29,946 bases of DNA from Chitinophagaceae bacterium (GCA_021151685.1 JAGKWS010000047.1:1-29946); one strand, 5' to 3'; shown: positions 1 to 9,094, counted from the first letter of the stretch. Numbers and translations are program-made. Notes: generated from the sequence alone by a model not told the origin.

Positions 1-1
1 G

Positions 2-1849
2 TCTATTCCGGTTCAAGTAGTAGAAGATGTAGTCATTAAGTTTGCGGGTGATAGTGGCGATGGGATGCAGCTCACGGGTACCCAATTCTCCAACAATTCG
101 GCCCTGGTGGGTAATGACCTCTCTACCTTCCCCGACTTTCCGGCCGAGATACGCGCCCCACAGGGCAGCGTACCGGGCGTTAGCGGTTATCAACTCCATT
201 TTTCCAGTAACAAGATATTTACCCCCGGCGACAACTGCGATGTGCTGGTGGCTATGAATGCCGCCGCCCTGAAGGTGAACCTCAAGGCATTGAAACCCGG
301 TGGTACCATCATAGTAGATACCGATGGTTTTGATACCAAAAACCTGCGACTGGCCAACTACCCCGAAGGGGCGAACCCGCTGGAAACTGATGCCATCCGT
401 GGTTTCGAGCTGCACAAGATGGACATTACCAAACTTACCCGCGAGGCACTCAAAGACATTCAACTGGGGGTTAAGGAGAAAGACCGTGCCAAAAACATGT
501 TTGTGCTGGGCTTCCTGTACTGGCTTTACAACCGCGACCTTACCAGCACACTGTCTTTCCTGCACGACAAGTTTGGCAAACGCCCCGAGATACTGGAGAG
601 CAACATTCGCGCCCTGCAGGCCGGGTATAACTATGGCGATACTACCGAAGCTTTTGCATCGCGCTACCGGGTAGAGAAAGCAAAACTTCCCCCCGGTGTG
701 TACCGCAGCATCACCGGCAACATTTCGCTGTCTTATGGCCTCATAGCCGCAGCCGAGATGAGCCGTCTGCCTATGTTCCTGGGTACATATCCCATTACAC
801 CAGCGTCCGATATATTGCATGAATTGTCGCGCCACAAAAATTTTGGCATACGCACTTTTCAGGCCGAGGATGAGATAGCCGCAGTAACTGCCGCCATAGG
901 TGCGGCCTATGGGGGTAGCCTCGGTGTTACCACCACATCGGGCCCAGGTATGGCACTGAAGACTGAAGCGATGGGCCTTGCTGTGATGCTGGAGATACCC
1001 TTGCTGATTATAGACATTCAACGTGGCGGCCCTTCTACCGGTTTGCCTACCAAAACCGAGCAGAGCGACCTGCTGCAGGCCTATTATGGCCGCAATGGCG
1101 AGTGCCCTATGCCGGTTATATCGGCATCTACCCCCAGCGACTGTTTTGAGGCTGTATACGAGGCCGTGCGCATAGCCATAGAGCACATGACACCTGTTAT
1201 CTTCCTGAGCGATGGGTATATAGCCAATGGTGCCGAGCCATGGCGTTTCCCCAAAACCGCCGATCTGAAACCTATTAACGTAACCTTCCGTACCGGGCTG
1301 AACGAGGGTGAAACCAAGTACCTGCCTTACCAGCGCGATGAAAAGCTGGTGCGCCCCTGGGCCGTACCAGGTACACCGGGGCTGGAACACCGCATAGGCG
1401 GTCTGGAAAAAGAAGACATTACCGGCAACATCTCTTACGACCCCGATAACCACCAGCATATGGTGAAGACCCGTGAGGCCAAGATAGAAATGATAGCCAA
1501 CTACATACCCCTGCAAACGCTGGACAGCGGCCCCGAAGAGGGCGATGTACTGGTAGTAGGCTGGGGATCTACCTACGGTGCGGTAAAAAGTGCCGTTATG
1601 GAACTACAAGCACAGGGCAAGCGTGTGGCACACACACACCTGCGCTACCTGCGCCCATTCCCCACAAACCTGGGCGAGATGCTGGGCCGCTACAAGCACA
1701 TACTGGTGCCAGAGATCAATAATGGACAACTGATAAAAATACTGCGCGACAAGTATCTGATAGACGCGGTAGGGTACAACAAAATAAAGGGAGTACCCAT
1801 CACCCGGTCAGAGCTGGTAACGGCTATTGCTCAGTTGCTGGAAAAATAG
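2..1849 (+). CDS. korA: 2-oxoglutarate/2-oxoacid:ferredoxin oxidoreductase, alpha subunit (gamma-alpha fusion), 5' end missing
   Basis: This subunit works with a beta (TPP) subunit to convert 2-oxoacids such as 2-oxoglutarate to acyl-CoA, passing electrons to ferredoxin. The frame is open from base 2, and the N-terminal gamma domain is recognised by FAGDSGDGMQLTG just upstream of and across the first in-window Met. The alpha domain follows, with GTYPITPASDILHEL, FQAEDEIAA, TTTSGPGMALKTEA and QRGGPSTGLPTKTEQSD, all family hallmarks. The fragment is about 615 residues, close to the full length of this fused form, so only a few N-terminal residues are missing. A terminator follows directly, and no beta subunit gene (korB) lies downstream; it must be upstream of the window or elsewhere. 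The substrate (2-oxoglutarate, pyruvate or branched-chain) cannot be fixed from this subunit alone. Confidence 0.93.
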   Translation, partial: SIPVQVVEDVVIKFAGDSGDGMQLTGTQFSNNSALVGNDLSTFPDFPAEIRAPQGSVPGVSGYQLHFSSNKIFTPGDNCDVLVAMNAAALKVNLKALKPGGTIIVDTDGFDTKNLRLANYPEGANPLETDAIRGFELHKMDITKLTREALKDIQLGVKEKDRAKNMFVLGFLYWLYNRDLTSTLSFLHDKFGKRPEILESNIRALQAGYNYGDTTEAFASRYRVEKAKLPPGVYRSITGNISLSYGLIAAAEMSRLPMFLGTYPITPASDILHELSRHKNFGIRTFQAEDEIAAVTAAIGAAYGGSLGVTTTSGPGMALKTEAMGLAVMLEIPLLIIDIQRGGPSTGLPTKTEQSDLLQAYYGRNGECPMPVISASTPSDCFEAVYEAVRIAIEHMTPVIFLSDGYIANGAEPWRFPKTADLKPINVTFRTGLNEGETKYLPYQRDEKLVRPWAVPGTPGLEHRIGGLEKEDITGNISYDPDNHQHMVKTREAKIEMIANYIPLQTLDSGPEEGDVLVVGWGSTYGAVKSAVMELQAQGKRVAHTHLRYLRPFPTNLGEMLGRYKHILVPEINNGQLIKILRDKYLIDAVGYNKIKGVPITRSELVTAIAQLLEK

Positions 1850-1883
1850 CCCTTCGGAAAGCACAACATACATTACTTCATAT

Positions 1884-1919
1884 CGATTTGCCGACTATAT
1901 TTGTCGGCAATCGTTTTTT
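1884..1919 (+). terminator. Rho-independent terminator after korA
   Basis: An 8-bp perfect stem (TTGCCGAC / GTCGGCAA, 1888-1895 with 1903-1910) is extended by CGA/TCG across a one-base bulge. It has a 7-base loop and is followed by TTTTTTA at 1914-1920. It lies 35 bases after the korA stop. The loop and first stem base spell TATATTTG (1896-1903), a match to the Bacteroidota -7 box TAnnTTTG, so the same sequence could also act as a promoter for the next gene. Confidence 0.8.
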
Positions 1920-1927
1920 ATAGCCAT

Positions 1928-2440
1928 ATGTATCAGCTGCTCCCCTCCGAATACGCCCCTTACTTCAACCGCTACACATCATTGGTTACGCTGGGGCCTG
2001 TGCCCGGTGTGTTGGCGGCCAATGGTACAGTAGTGGCCAATTTTTTCCGCAGCCTGCCACCTGCACTACATGGGCACCGCTATGCCCCCGGCAAGTGGAC
2101 CATAAAAGACATACTGCAACACCTTACCGATACCGAGCGGGTAATGGCCTACCGCGCACTGGCTGCCGCCCGTGGCGATGCCAATACCGAACTGAGCCTG
2201 ATGGACGAAGATTTGTATGCTGCCGGCACCGATACTACCAATGTGTCGCTGGAGGAGTTGCTGGAAGAATACCAGACCGTAAGACAATCTACCGTACAGC
2301 TCTTCAATAGAATTCCTACCCTAAAGTTGCAGCAAACCTGCCATGTAAACGGGCAAAACACCACGGCACGCGCATGGGGCTACATTATAGCCGGGCATGG
2401 CCTGCACCATATGAATGTGATACGCGGACGGTACATGTAA
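1928..2440 (+). CDS. DinB/YfiT-like family protein (putative metal-dependent four-helix bundle)
   Basis: The 170-residue protein fits the DinB superfamily in size. The fold's usual metal triad is visible: H65 in ILQHLTDTERV, and H157 and H161 in AGHGLHHMNVIRG at the C-terminus. The segment APGKWTIKDILQHL is typical of the family. Members include thiol transferases and many of unknown reaction, so no substrate is claimed. I chose the ATG at 1928. The in-frame TTG at 1901 is less likely because it lies inside the upstream terminator hairpin. The T-run of that terminator ends only about 9 bases before the ATG, leaving no room for a separate promoter. Confidence 0.85.
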   Translation: MYQLLPSEYAPYFNRYTSLVTLGPVPGVLAANGTVVANFFRSLPPALHGHRYAPGKWTIKDILQHLTDTERVMAYRALAAARGDANTELSLMDEDLYAAGTDTTNVSLEELLEEYQTVRQSTVQLFNRIPTLKLQQTCHVNGQNTTARAWGYIIAGHGLHHMNVIRGRYM

Positions 2441-2500
2441 TGCCATTGGGATATGATATTTGTGCAGCAGCACATTAGCCTTTGTGGTAAAGAAACTTTT

Positions 2501-2525
2501 CTATGCCATATTTTGAATGGCATAG
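2501..2525 (-). terminator. Hairpin downstream of the DUF695-like gene, possible bidirectional terminator
   Basis: A 9-bp perfect stem CTATGCCAT / ATGGCATAG encloses a 7-base loop, in the 181-base gap between the convergent DinB and DUF695-like genes. Neither side carries a long T-run: minus-strand sequence after the stem reads AAAAGTTTCTTT. Termination is therefore an inference from position and symmetry. Confidence 0.4.
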
Positions 2526-2621
2526 TGGTATTTCTTATTGGCCTGTCTGCGGTTTGGCAGTTCTTGTAAACAACACGGAAGGTGGGAATGCACAATACCA
2601 TTGTGGGTAGCATGGGCAGTA

Positions 2622-3728
2622 TCAGATTCCGTGCTCCGGCGGTAAAAAAGAAGATAATGACTGCCAATATTTATCTTTAAATATTTCCCACTTTATGCTG
2701 GTTTGCTCCTTGTATCTGGCTGCCACATCGTGTAGCACCAGTGCTGGTTTATGAAAGTGCCTGCACGCAAAATGAACCGTTCGACAACCATCAAACGTTT
2801 GCCGGGCTACGTTCAGGTATCCATCCCAGTCTGGCAGGTATCGTTCTATTTCGTCTTCTATACGGGTCAGCATTTGCAAGGTTTCGGGGGCGGGCATGCC
2901 TTGCTCTTGTGGTGTATATTCCAAATGTATGGCCAGCACCCACGGGTGCGATGGTTTGGCATCCCACCTAAGCAGTTGCTCGTTTACCATCGCTACTGCC
3001 GGCATGCCTTCGGGTGTTTCGCCCTCCAGCATTGTATAGGTATCATTGGTGGTATCGTACTGTATAGCCTGATATTTTTCTACAAACTCGGCCTGTCGCC
3101 AATCCAGATAGTCTGATAGCTTTTCCACAGGTATCAGCTCACCCGGTGCATCGGCAGCACTTGCCACCGAAACCGAATCGACTTGTGTGGCCAGCCGTAG
3201 CTCGCCTATGCAGTTATCCAGAAATATGTAAGTACCATTGGCTATGGTGTCCCGGTTTTCGGCAGAGTAGTCGGTGTGTACCACCACTATCTCTATCTCG
3301 TCGGGCATGTGGGCGTGTATCACCGGGCAAAAACTGATGTTGTCTTTATGAAACCGGAAACCCTCCAAAGAAATGCTGATTTCGGCCGCGCCCACCGGCT
3401 GTTGCAGCGCGGTGAACCGCCACCCAGGTATGGTTGGCGCAGCAGCAACAAACTCTTCGGCAAAGGGAATATTTGTTACGCGTCCTTCGGCAGAGAAAGT
3501 CAGTTCCACATCGCCCCCGGTTATAAGTCCCGCAGCCATAAACATACCTTCGCGCCATTGGCTTACCTTTTCGCTTAGTATCTGCAAAACGCTATCTGGC
3601 ACCGCCTGGTTGGCATTGATGGTCTTGCGAAATGTCTTTTCGTTTTGCACAAACCAATCCCAAAAGTCCTGATAGGACAAGATGGGCTTTTCTTTTTTGG
3701 CAGGAAATAACTTTCGGAATAATGACAT
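2622..3728 (-). CDS. DUF695 domain-containing protein, function unknown
   Basis: The 368-residue protein is soluble, acidic and lacks a signal peptide. The N-terminal part matches what I know of DUF695 proteins: FWDWFVQNEKTF near residue 20, ELTFSAEGRVTNIPF and then APTIPGWRFTAL. The C-terminal third (HPWVLAIHLEYTP, then YLPDWDGYLNVARQTFDG) resembles the region that DUF695 proteins share with RraB-like (RNase E regulator) folds; that link is recalled family knowledge, not shown here. I placed the start at the ATG at 3728 (MSLFRKLF) rather than the ATG at 3746 (MVILQPMSLF). A weak -7-like TATTTTTG lies upstream (minus strand, 3777-3770). It stands alone between two plus-strand genes. Confidence 0.8.
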   Translation of the reverse strand: MSLFRKLFPAKKEKPILSYQDFWDWFVQNEKTFRKTINANQAVPDSVLQILSEKVSQWREGMFMAAGLITGGDVELTFSAEGRVTNIPFAEEFVAAAPTIPGWRFTALQQPVGAAEISISLEGFRFHKDNISFCPVIHAHMPDEIEIVVVHTDYSAENRDTIANGTYIFLDNCIGELRLATQVDSVSVASAADAPGELIPVEKLSDYLDWRQAEFVEKYQAIQYDTTNDTYTMLEGETPEGMPAVAMVNEQLLRWDAKPSHPWVLAIHLEYTPQEQGMPAPETLQMLTRIEDEIERYLPDWDGYLNVARQTFDGCRTVHFACRHFHKPALVLHDVAARYKEQTSIKWEIFKDKYWQSLSSFLPPEHGI

Positions 3729-3969
3729 GGGCTGCAGAATTACCACCCCGGCACGGCCTGTAAAAATAGCAAAAATATACCCGTAACGCGCCCGGCGAAT
3801 GCTGATATTTGAACTGCAAATACAATGCCGAAAGTAGTTGTATTATACCATATCTGCCCAAATACAATGGAGCCAACTTGCCCTACACTACGCGCCAATA
3901 TAATGCCACACGGATTTTACTTCATATATTCAATACCTTTACACAGTCTTCGCCAACTCCCTTCCGAAC

Positions 3970-5976
3970 ATGAAACATACATTTGCTACACTCACAATTG
4001 TTGCCGCTTTGTGCAGTATGCCTGCATGGGCACAACCCTCTGCAGCCGAGTACAACAGCAATGGGGAGAATTATTACTACGGCAGGGGGGTACCACAAGA
4101 CTATGAGGCCGCAATGAACTGGTACCGTAAGGCTGCCGACATGGGGTATGCACAAGCAGAATACAACATTGGGTACTTGTATGAGAAGGGATTGGGCGTG
4201 CCGCAAAACGATGCCGAAGCAGTGGCATGGTTTAGCAAAGCTGCGGGGAAAGACCATGCAGTTGCATGCAACTCGGTAGGGTGGCATTACAAAAAAGGCA
4301 AGGGGGTACCTAAAGACTACACCAAGGCACTACAATACCTGACGAAAGCCACCGAACTTGGCAACAAATACGCCCCCAACCATTTGGGCCTGATGTATGA
4401 TGAGGGCGAAGGCGTGGCAACAGACTATGCAAGAGCCATGCAGTACTTCAGGCTGGGGGCGCAACGGGGCAATATGGCCTCTGTGGGCAACATAGGCTGG
4501 CTGTTTGATAAGGGACGAGGCATAGCAAAAAACGAGGATAGTGCCATGAAGTACTACACAATCGCTGCTGAGGCCGGCGAAGATTTTGCTCAAAATAATC
4601 TCGGGGTTATTCTACGCGATCGTGGCCGGTATTCCGAAGCAATAAAATGGCTGGAGCTTGCCGATAAAAAGGGAAATAAACATGCCCCTAATTCGCTGGG
4701 GAAAATTTATGAAAAGGGTAAGGGGGTAGACAAAAATTACGACAGGGCTGTACAATACTATCGGGTAGCTGTAGCCAGAGGAAATAACAATGCAATAGCC
4801 AACATGGGGTGGGTGTGGGAACATGGATATGGTGTGCCGGCCAACAAGGATAGTGCCATAGAATGGTACACCCGTGCGGCCAAAGCGGGCGTAGATTTTG
4901 CCCAAAACAATCTTGGTTACCTATATCAGAAGCAAGGAAAGATTGCTGAAGCACTCGACTGGACGCAAAAAGCCGCAAACCAGGAATACGCACCCGCATT
5001 GGCAAATCTGGGCCGGTATTACGAGTTTGGGTGGGGCGTGGCCAAAGACCTGGACCGCGCCGGCGAGCTTTACCATAAGGCGGCACTTGCCGGCGACGAT
5101 TGCGGACAGAACAATTATGGCCACATTTTGGCCAAACAGAAGCGATACACCGATGCCATGTGGTGGTTCCGGCAATCGGCAGCACAGGGTTATGGCATGG
5201 CCTATGCCAATATAGCGTGGCTGCACGAGAATGCTTTTGGGGTGCCCCGCAATCTGGACAGTGCCGTATGGTATGCCCGCAAGGCGTGCAATATGGGTGT
5301 TTCGGCAGGGCAGTTTCGCATGGGGTGGTTGTTCGAAAAAGGATGGGGATTAGCCCAAAGCTACGATAGTGCCCTGTATCTATACAAGCTGGCGGCTGCC
5401 GACAACTATGGTGCTGCCGAATGCAACCTTGGTGTAATGTATGCCAAAGGCCGCAAGGTGCCGCACAACGATACTACTGCCATTGCCCTGTACCGCAGGG
5501 CCATAGTACACAACAGTGTGCGTGCCAAAAACAACCTGGGCTGGATGCACGAAAACGGATTTGGCTTGCCACGCAATTGCGATAGTGCTGTTGCGCTCTA
5601 CCGCCAGGCTGCTGCCGAAGAAGATACCTTTGCCATAGCCAACCTGAAACGCATAGAGCGCGAGGGTTGCCTGCAGGGCGTTGTAAGCCCCACTACGCCA
5701 ACAAATACTGCCGTTACAACAACTACGGTTTCGGCACCACGGCTCATCAGGGTGTATCCCAACCCCAATTATGGGCATTTTACCGTAGAGCTACCCGAAG
5801 ATGTAAAAGAACCGGCAGAAATGACATTGTACGATATGCAGGGGGCTATAGTGTACCAAACTACCAGAGACCATGCAGGCAAAACACTCTATGTAGATGT
5901 AACACCCGGCATGTATGTGCTGCGCGTGATGACCCGTACCGAAAAATGGACGGAAAGGGTACAAATAAACCGATAA
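3970..5976 (+). CDS. Secreted Sel1-like/TPR repeat protein with T9SS C-terminal sorting domain
   Basis: The 668-residue protein starts with a signal peptide (hydrophobic core TIVAALCSMPAWA, likely cleavage before QPS). By eye it then has about 15 consecutive helical repeats from residue 28 to about 570. Twelve are Sel1 type, about 36 residues each with a G-x-G-V pattern (for example YEKGLGVPQNDAEAVAWF). Three are shorter and TPR-like, lack the Sel1 insertion, and begin with similar DFAQNNLG / DFAQNNLG / DCGQNNYG starts. A Thr/Ser-rich linker leads to a type A T9SS sorting domain (VYPNPNYGHFTVELPED to GMYVLRV), which directs export across the outer membrane. Sel1 arrays usually bind proteins or act as scaffolds, so a surface scaffold role is inferred. 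No partner genes are adjacent. Confidence 0.88.
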   Translation: MKHTFATLTIVAALCSMPAWAQPSAAEYNSNGENYYYGRGVPQDYEAAMNWYRKAADMGYAQAEYNIGYLYEKGLGVPQNDAEAVAWFSKAAGKDHAVACNSVGWHYKKGKGVPKDYTKALQYLTKATELGNKYAPNHLGLMYDEGEGVATDYARAMQYFRLGAQRGNMASVGNIGWLFDKGRGIAKNEDSAMKYYTIAAEAGEDFAQNNLGVILRDRGRYSEAIKWLELADKKGNKHAPNSLGKIYEKGKGVDKNYDRAVQYYRVAVARGNNNAIANMGWVWEHGYGVPANKDSAIEWYTRAAKAGVDFAQNNLGYLYQKQGKIAEALDWTQKAANQEYAPALANLGRYYEFGWGVAKDLDRAGELYHKAALAGDDCGQNNYGHILAKQKRYTDAMWWFRQSAAQGYGMAYANIAWLHENAFGVPRNLDSAVWYARKACNMGVSAGQFRMGWLFEKGWGLAQSYDSALYLYKLAAADNYGAAECNLGVMYAKGRKVPHNDTTAIALYRRAIVHNSVRAKNNLGWMHENGFGLPRNCDSAVALYRQAAAEEDTFAIANLKRIEREGCLQGVVSPTTPTNTAVTTTTVSAPRLIRVYPNPNYGHFTVELPEDVKEPAEMTLYDMQGAIVYQTTRDHAGKTLYVDVTPGMYVLRVMTRTEKWTERVQINR

Positions 5977-6040
5977 CCGGTGTAATAAAACGCAATCACA
6001 TTCATACTAAATACAACAACACACAAACAACAGAACCCTG

Positions 6041-6958
6041 ATGATAAGCATCAAGAATATAGTAAAGCAATATGCCGGACACCGTGCACTGAACGATGTG
6101 AGCATGGAGATAGAACGCGGCAAGGTTTTTGGATTGCTGGGGCCCAATGGTGCCGGCAAAACATCGCTGATACGTATACTGAACCAGATAACGGCACCCG
6201 ATGGCGGCGAAGTACTGTTTAACGGCGAACACCTGAGCCGCAAACATACCGAGCAGATAGGCTATATGCCCGAGGAACGTGGCCTTTATAAAAAAATGGA
6301 AATTGGCGAGCAGATTATCTATCTGGCACAGCTAAAGGGCATGAGCCGCAACGAGGCCATACGCCGGTTGCGTATGTGGTTCGAGAAGCTGGGTATAGAG
6401 GCATGGGTGAACAAGAAGATAGAAGACCTATCGAAAGGCATGCAGCAAAAGGCCCAGTTTGTGGCAACCGTGCTGCACGAGCCCGAACTGCTGATACTGG
6501 ACGAGCCATTCTCGGGCTTCGACCCGGTGAATGCCGAAATCATCAAGAATGAGATTCTGGAGCTGAACCGCAAGGGCACTACCATCATATTCTCTACCCA
6601 CCGCATGGAGTCGGTAGAGGAGCTGTGCGATTCTATAGCGTTGCTAAACCTGTCTAAAAAGATACTGGATGGTAATGTAAAGGCCATTCGCAACCAGTTC
6701 AGAAATGGTACCTACCGGCTTGATTATAACATGAACCAATTGGCCGATGCACATGAGGCCCCGTTCAGCATTCTGAAACAAGAACATAGCGATGCCGGCA
6801 CCAGCATGGTAGTGCGCATGAAGGAAAACACCGCCCCCAACGATGCACTGCTGTTTGTGGCACAGCGGGCGGGCATTACCCACTTTGAAGAAGTGGTACC
6901 CACCATGAACGAGATATTTATAAGAACGGTAAACAGCCAAAACACAACCAGTCACTAA
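6041..6958 (+). CDS. ABC transporter ATP-binding protein, NatA-like
   Basis: The 305-residue protein has a complete ATPase core: Walker A GPNGAGKT (34-41), signature LSKGMQQK (130-137), Walker B LLILDEP (150-156) and switch His187 in STHRMES. The segment IGYMPEERGLYKKM is typical of the NatA/YhaQ exporter subgroup. The last 80 residues form the usual DUF4162-like tail. It supplies ATP hydrolysis to the permease encoded 36 bases downstream, and the two almost certainly form one operon. NatAB systems export sodium or unidentified toxic compounds, so the substrate is unknown. Confidence 0.93.
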   Translation: MISIKNIVKQYAGHRALNDVSMEIERGKVFGLLGPNGAGKTSLIRILNQITAPDGGEVLFNGEHLSRKHTEQIGYMPEERGLYKKMEIGEQIIYLAQLKGMSRNEAIRRLRMWFEKLGIEAWVNKKIEDLSKGMQQKAQFVATVLHEPELLILDEPFSGFDPVNAEIIKNEILELNRKGTTIIFSTHRMESVEELCDSIALLNLSKKILDGNVKAIRNQFRNGTYRLDYNMNQLADAHEAPFSILKQEHSDAGTSMVVRMKENTAPNDALLFVAQRAGITHFEEVVPTMNEIFIRTVNSQNTTSH

Positions 6959-6994
6959 ACGCCACATTGTACACTACCATACTGCCATCAACAT

Positions 6995-8329
6995 ATGAAC
7001 AAGATATTACTGATTATACAACGCGAATACCTTTCCCGTGTCAAAAAGAAGTCGTTTATCGTACTCACTTTTCTGGTGCCTGTATTATTTATAGGCATGT
7101 TTGCCCTTATTGCATTTATAGCGGTAAAGGGCAATGAAATGGGCGAGGAAAAGAAAATAGAGGTGATAGACGAGAGTGGCCTTTTTGCCGGCAAGCTGAA
7201 GAACAGCAGCACCATGACCTACATCTACACCACGGCCAATTACGAAACCGAAAAAACAAAGTTCAAAAAGGAAGGGTACCAATATCTGCTGCACATACCT
7301 GCCTCGCAAGAGAATATAGAACTACTGAGTGAGAAGAACCCGAGTGCCATTACTATAGATGCCATAGAAGGCAATCTGAGCCGCATAGCCGAGGCCAGCC
7401 GCCTGAAGGATGCGGGTATAGATACGGCAGTACTGGCAAAGGCACAAAAACGCATTTCTATAAAGGCACTGCAAATGACCGAAGCCGGGGCCAAAGATGC
7501 ACAAACCTATACTGCCTATGCGGTGGGGTTCTTGTCGGCTTTCCTTATATATATATGCCTGCTCATATACGGCACGCAGGTAATGCGTGGTGTTATAGAA
7601 GAAAAGGTGAGCCGTATAGTAGAGGTCATCATATCGAGCGTGCGCCCTATGCAGCTAATGCTGGGTAAGATAATAGGCGTGGGGCTGGTAGGGCTTACGC
7701 AGTTTGTATTGTGGATACTGCTTACCGTTTTGCTGACGGTAGGGGGTGGCTCTTTTATAGCCAAAAATGCAGCACCACAGCAACAACTGGCACAGATAGA
7801 ACACATACAAAACAAAGCCGGGGTAAAGGGTAGCACACAAATGCAGAAACTGCAAAGACCCGAAGGTGCTGCGCAAGAAATAATGAAGTCTATAGAAAGC
7901 ATACCGGTTACCTATACGGTTAGCTGCTTTCTGTTCTACTTCCTGTTTGGCTACCTTATATACAGTGCCTTGTTTGCTGCGGTAGGCTCGGCGGTAGACA
8001 ACGAAACCGAGACACAGCAGTTTATCTTCCCGGTTACACTGCCCATCATCTTCACCTTTGCGCTGGCGCAAACGTTCATCATCAACAATCCCGATAGTCC
8101 GCTGTCGGTATGGTTGTCTATGATACCGTTTACATCGCCCATTGCCATGATGATACGTATACCCTTTGGTGTACCGGCATGGCAACTGGCCCTGTCTATG
8201 GCATTGCTGGTGGGTGGGTTCCTGCTTACCGCTTGGGCGGCAGCACGCATATACCGCGTGGGCATACTGATGTATGGCAAAAAAGCCAGCTACAAAGAAT
8301 TGCTGAAGTGGTTTATGTACCGCGAGTAG
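6995..8329 (+). CDS. ABC transporter permease, NatB-like (ABC-2 type)
   Basis: The 444-residue protein has the ABC-2 exporter layout: a first membrane helix near residues 22-45 (FIVLTFLVPVLFIGMFALI), a large external domain to about residue 170, then about five helices in the second half. QREYLSRVKKKSFI at the N-terminus and GVIEEKVSRIVEVIISSVRP after the second helix are hallmarks of this family. The external loop near residues 255-300 is Gln- and Lys-rich. It partners with the ATPase just upstream, and a strong terminator closes the operon 23 bases after the stop. Confidence 0.92.
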   Translation: MNKILLIIQREYLSRVKKKSFIVLTFLVPVLFIGMFALIAFIAVKGNEMGEEKKIEVIDESGLFAGKLKNSSTMTYIYTTANYETEKTKFKKEGYQYLLHIPASQENIELLSEKNPSAITIDAIEGNLSRIAEASRLKDAGIDTAVLAKAQKRISIKALQMTEAGAKDAQTYTAYAVGFLSAFLIYICLLIYGTQVMRGVIEEKVSRIVEVIISSVRPMQLMLGKIIGVGLVGLTQFVLWILLTVLLTVGGGSFIAKNAAPQQQLAQIEHIQNKAGVKGSTQMQKLQRPEGAAQEIMKSIESIPVTYTVSCFLFYFLFGYLIYSALFAAVGSAVDNETETQQFIFPVTLPIIFTFALAQTFIINNPDSPLSVWLSMIPFTSPIAMMIRIPFGVPAWQLALSMALLVGGFLLTAWAAARIYRVGILMYGKKASYKELLKWFMYRE

Positions 8330-8352
8330 GCATAGATACCATATTATGACTG

Positions 8353-8395
8353 CACCCCTGGTAGGCTTTGGCTTGCCGGGGGTGTTTTTTTTTTT
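8353..8395 (+). terminator. Strong Rho-independent terminator of the ABC exporter operon
   Basis: A 9-bp stem (CACCCCTGG 8353-8361 with CCGGGGGTG 8376-8384, one G-T pair) is followed immediately by 11 consecutive T (8385-8395). This is the clearest terminator in the window. Confidence 0.9.
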
Positions 8396-8452
8396 GCCGG
8401 CAAGTATTAGAGAATAGTTCTCTTATATTTTCAAGTGTGCGTGCGGAGGGTA

Positions 8453-8571
8453 ATGCCCCATTTGTGTGTATGTTTTTTCATAGTCTTTTAGGGTGTGGTG
8501 GGTGTGTATGTGTTGATTATCAATTGATTGTGAGATATTGTAGATACCCCATGGTGCCACAAACGGGGCAT
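8453..8571. repeat. Repeat core, copy 1, bounded by inverted repeats
   Basis: The 119-bp core runs from ATGCCCCATTTGTGT to CCACAAACGGGGCAT; the two arms pair at 13 of 15 positions. It contains the 10-bp palindrome ATCAATTGAT near its centre. The inner near-copy of the left arm reads ATACCCCATGG, so the alternative short hairpin is weakened by one base. Confidence 0.85.
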
Positions 8572-8663
8572 CATGGGAAATGGCAGGGGGTATAGTGAGC
8601 GGGGCGTAGATTGGTGATGCATAGGGTGGCCATAACCTGTGCATGGGCAAAGCGTGGTGGGTA

Positions 8664-8783
8664 ATGCCCCATTTGTGTGTATGTTTTTTTCATAGTCTTT
8701 TAGGGTGTGGTGGGTATGTATGTGTTGATTATCAATTGATTGTGTGATATTGTAGTTGCCCCATGGTGACACAAACGGGGCAT
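8664..8783. repeat. Repeat core, copy 2, bounded by inverted repeats
   Basis: The 120-bp core has arms ATGCCCCATTTGTGT and ACACAAACGGGGCAT, pairing at 14 of 15 positions. The central palindrome ATCAATTGAT is intact. The inner element TGCCCC can pair with GGGGCA across a 14-base loop. The spacer after this core is the divergent one of the array. Confidence 0.85.
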
Positions 8784-8880
8784 CATGGGAAATGGCAGGG
8801 GGTATAGTGAGTGGGGACGTAGATTGCACCTGTTGTTGTTTTTCTCCCACAGCCAGCGTATGGGTAAAGGTGGCTGGGTA

Positions 8881-8999
8881 ATGCCCCATTTGTGTGTATG
8901 TTTTTTCATAGTCGTTTAGGGTGTTGTGATTGTGTATGTGTTGATTATCAATTTATTGTGTGATATTGTATATACCCTATGGTGACACAAACGGGGCAT
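8881..8999. repeat. Repeat core, copy 3, bounded by inverted repeats
   Basis: The 119-bp core has arms pairing at 14 of 15 positions. This is the most diverged core internally: the palindrome reads ATCAATTTAT (broken) and the inner arm reads ATACCCTATGG (short hairpin broken), while the outer arms are intact. Confidence 0.85.
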
Positions 9000-9094
9000 C
9001 ATGGGAAATGGCAGGGGGTAGTGATAATGTGGGTACGAAGATTGGTGATGCATAGGATGGCCATAACCTGTGCATGGGCAAGGGGTGGTGGGTA

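Noticed and set aside
1901..1927. TTG start for the DinB-like protein
   Set aside because: It lies inside the korA terminator hairpin, and the ATG at 1928 gives a normal family N-terminus.
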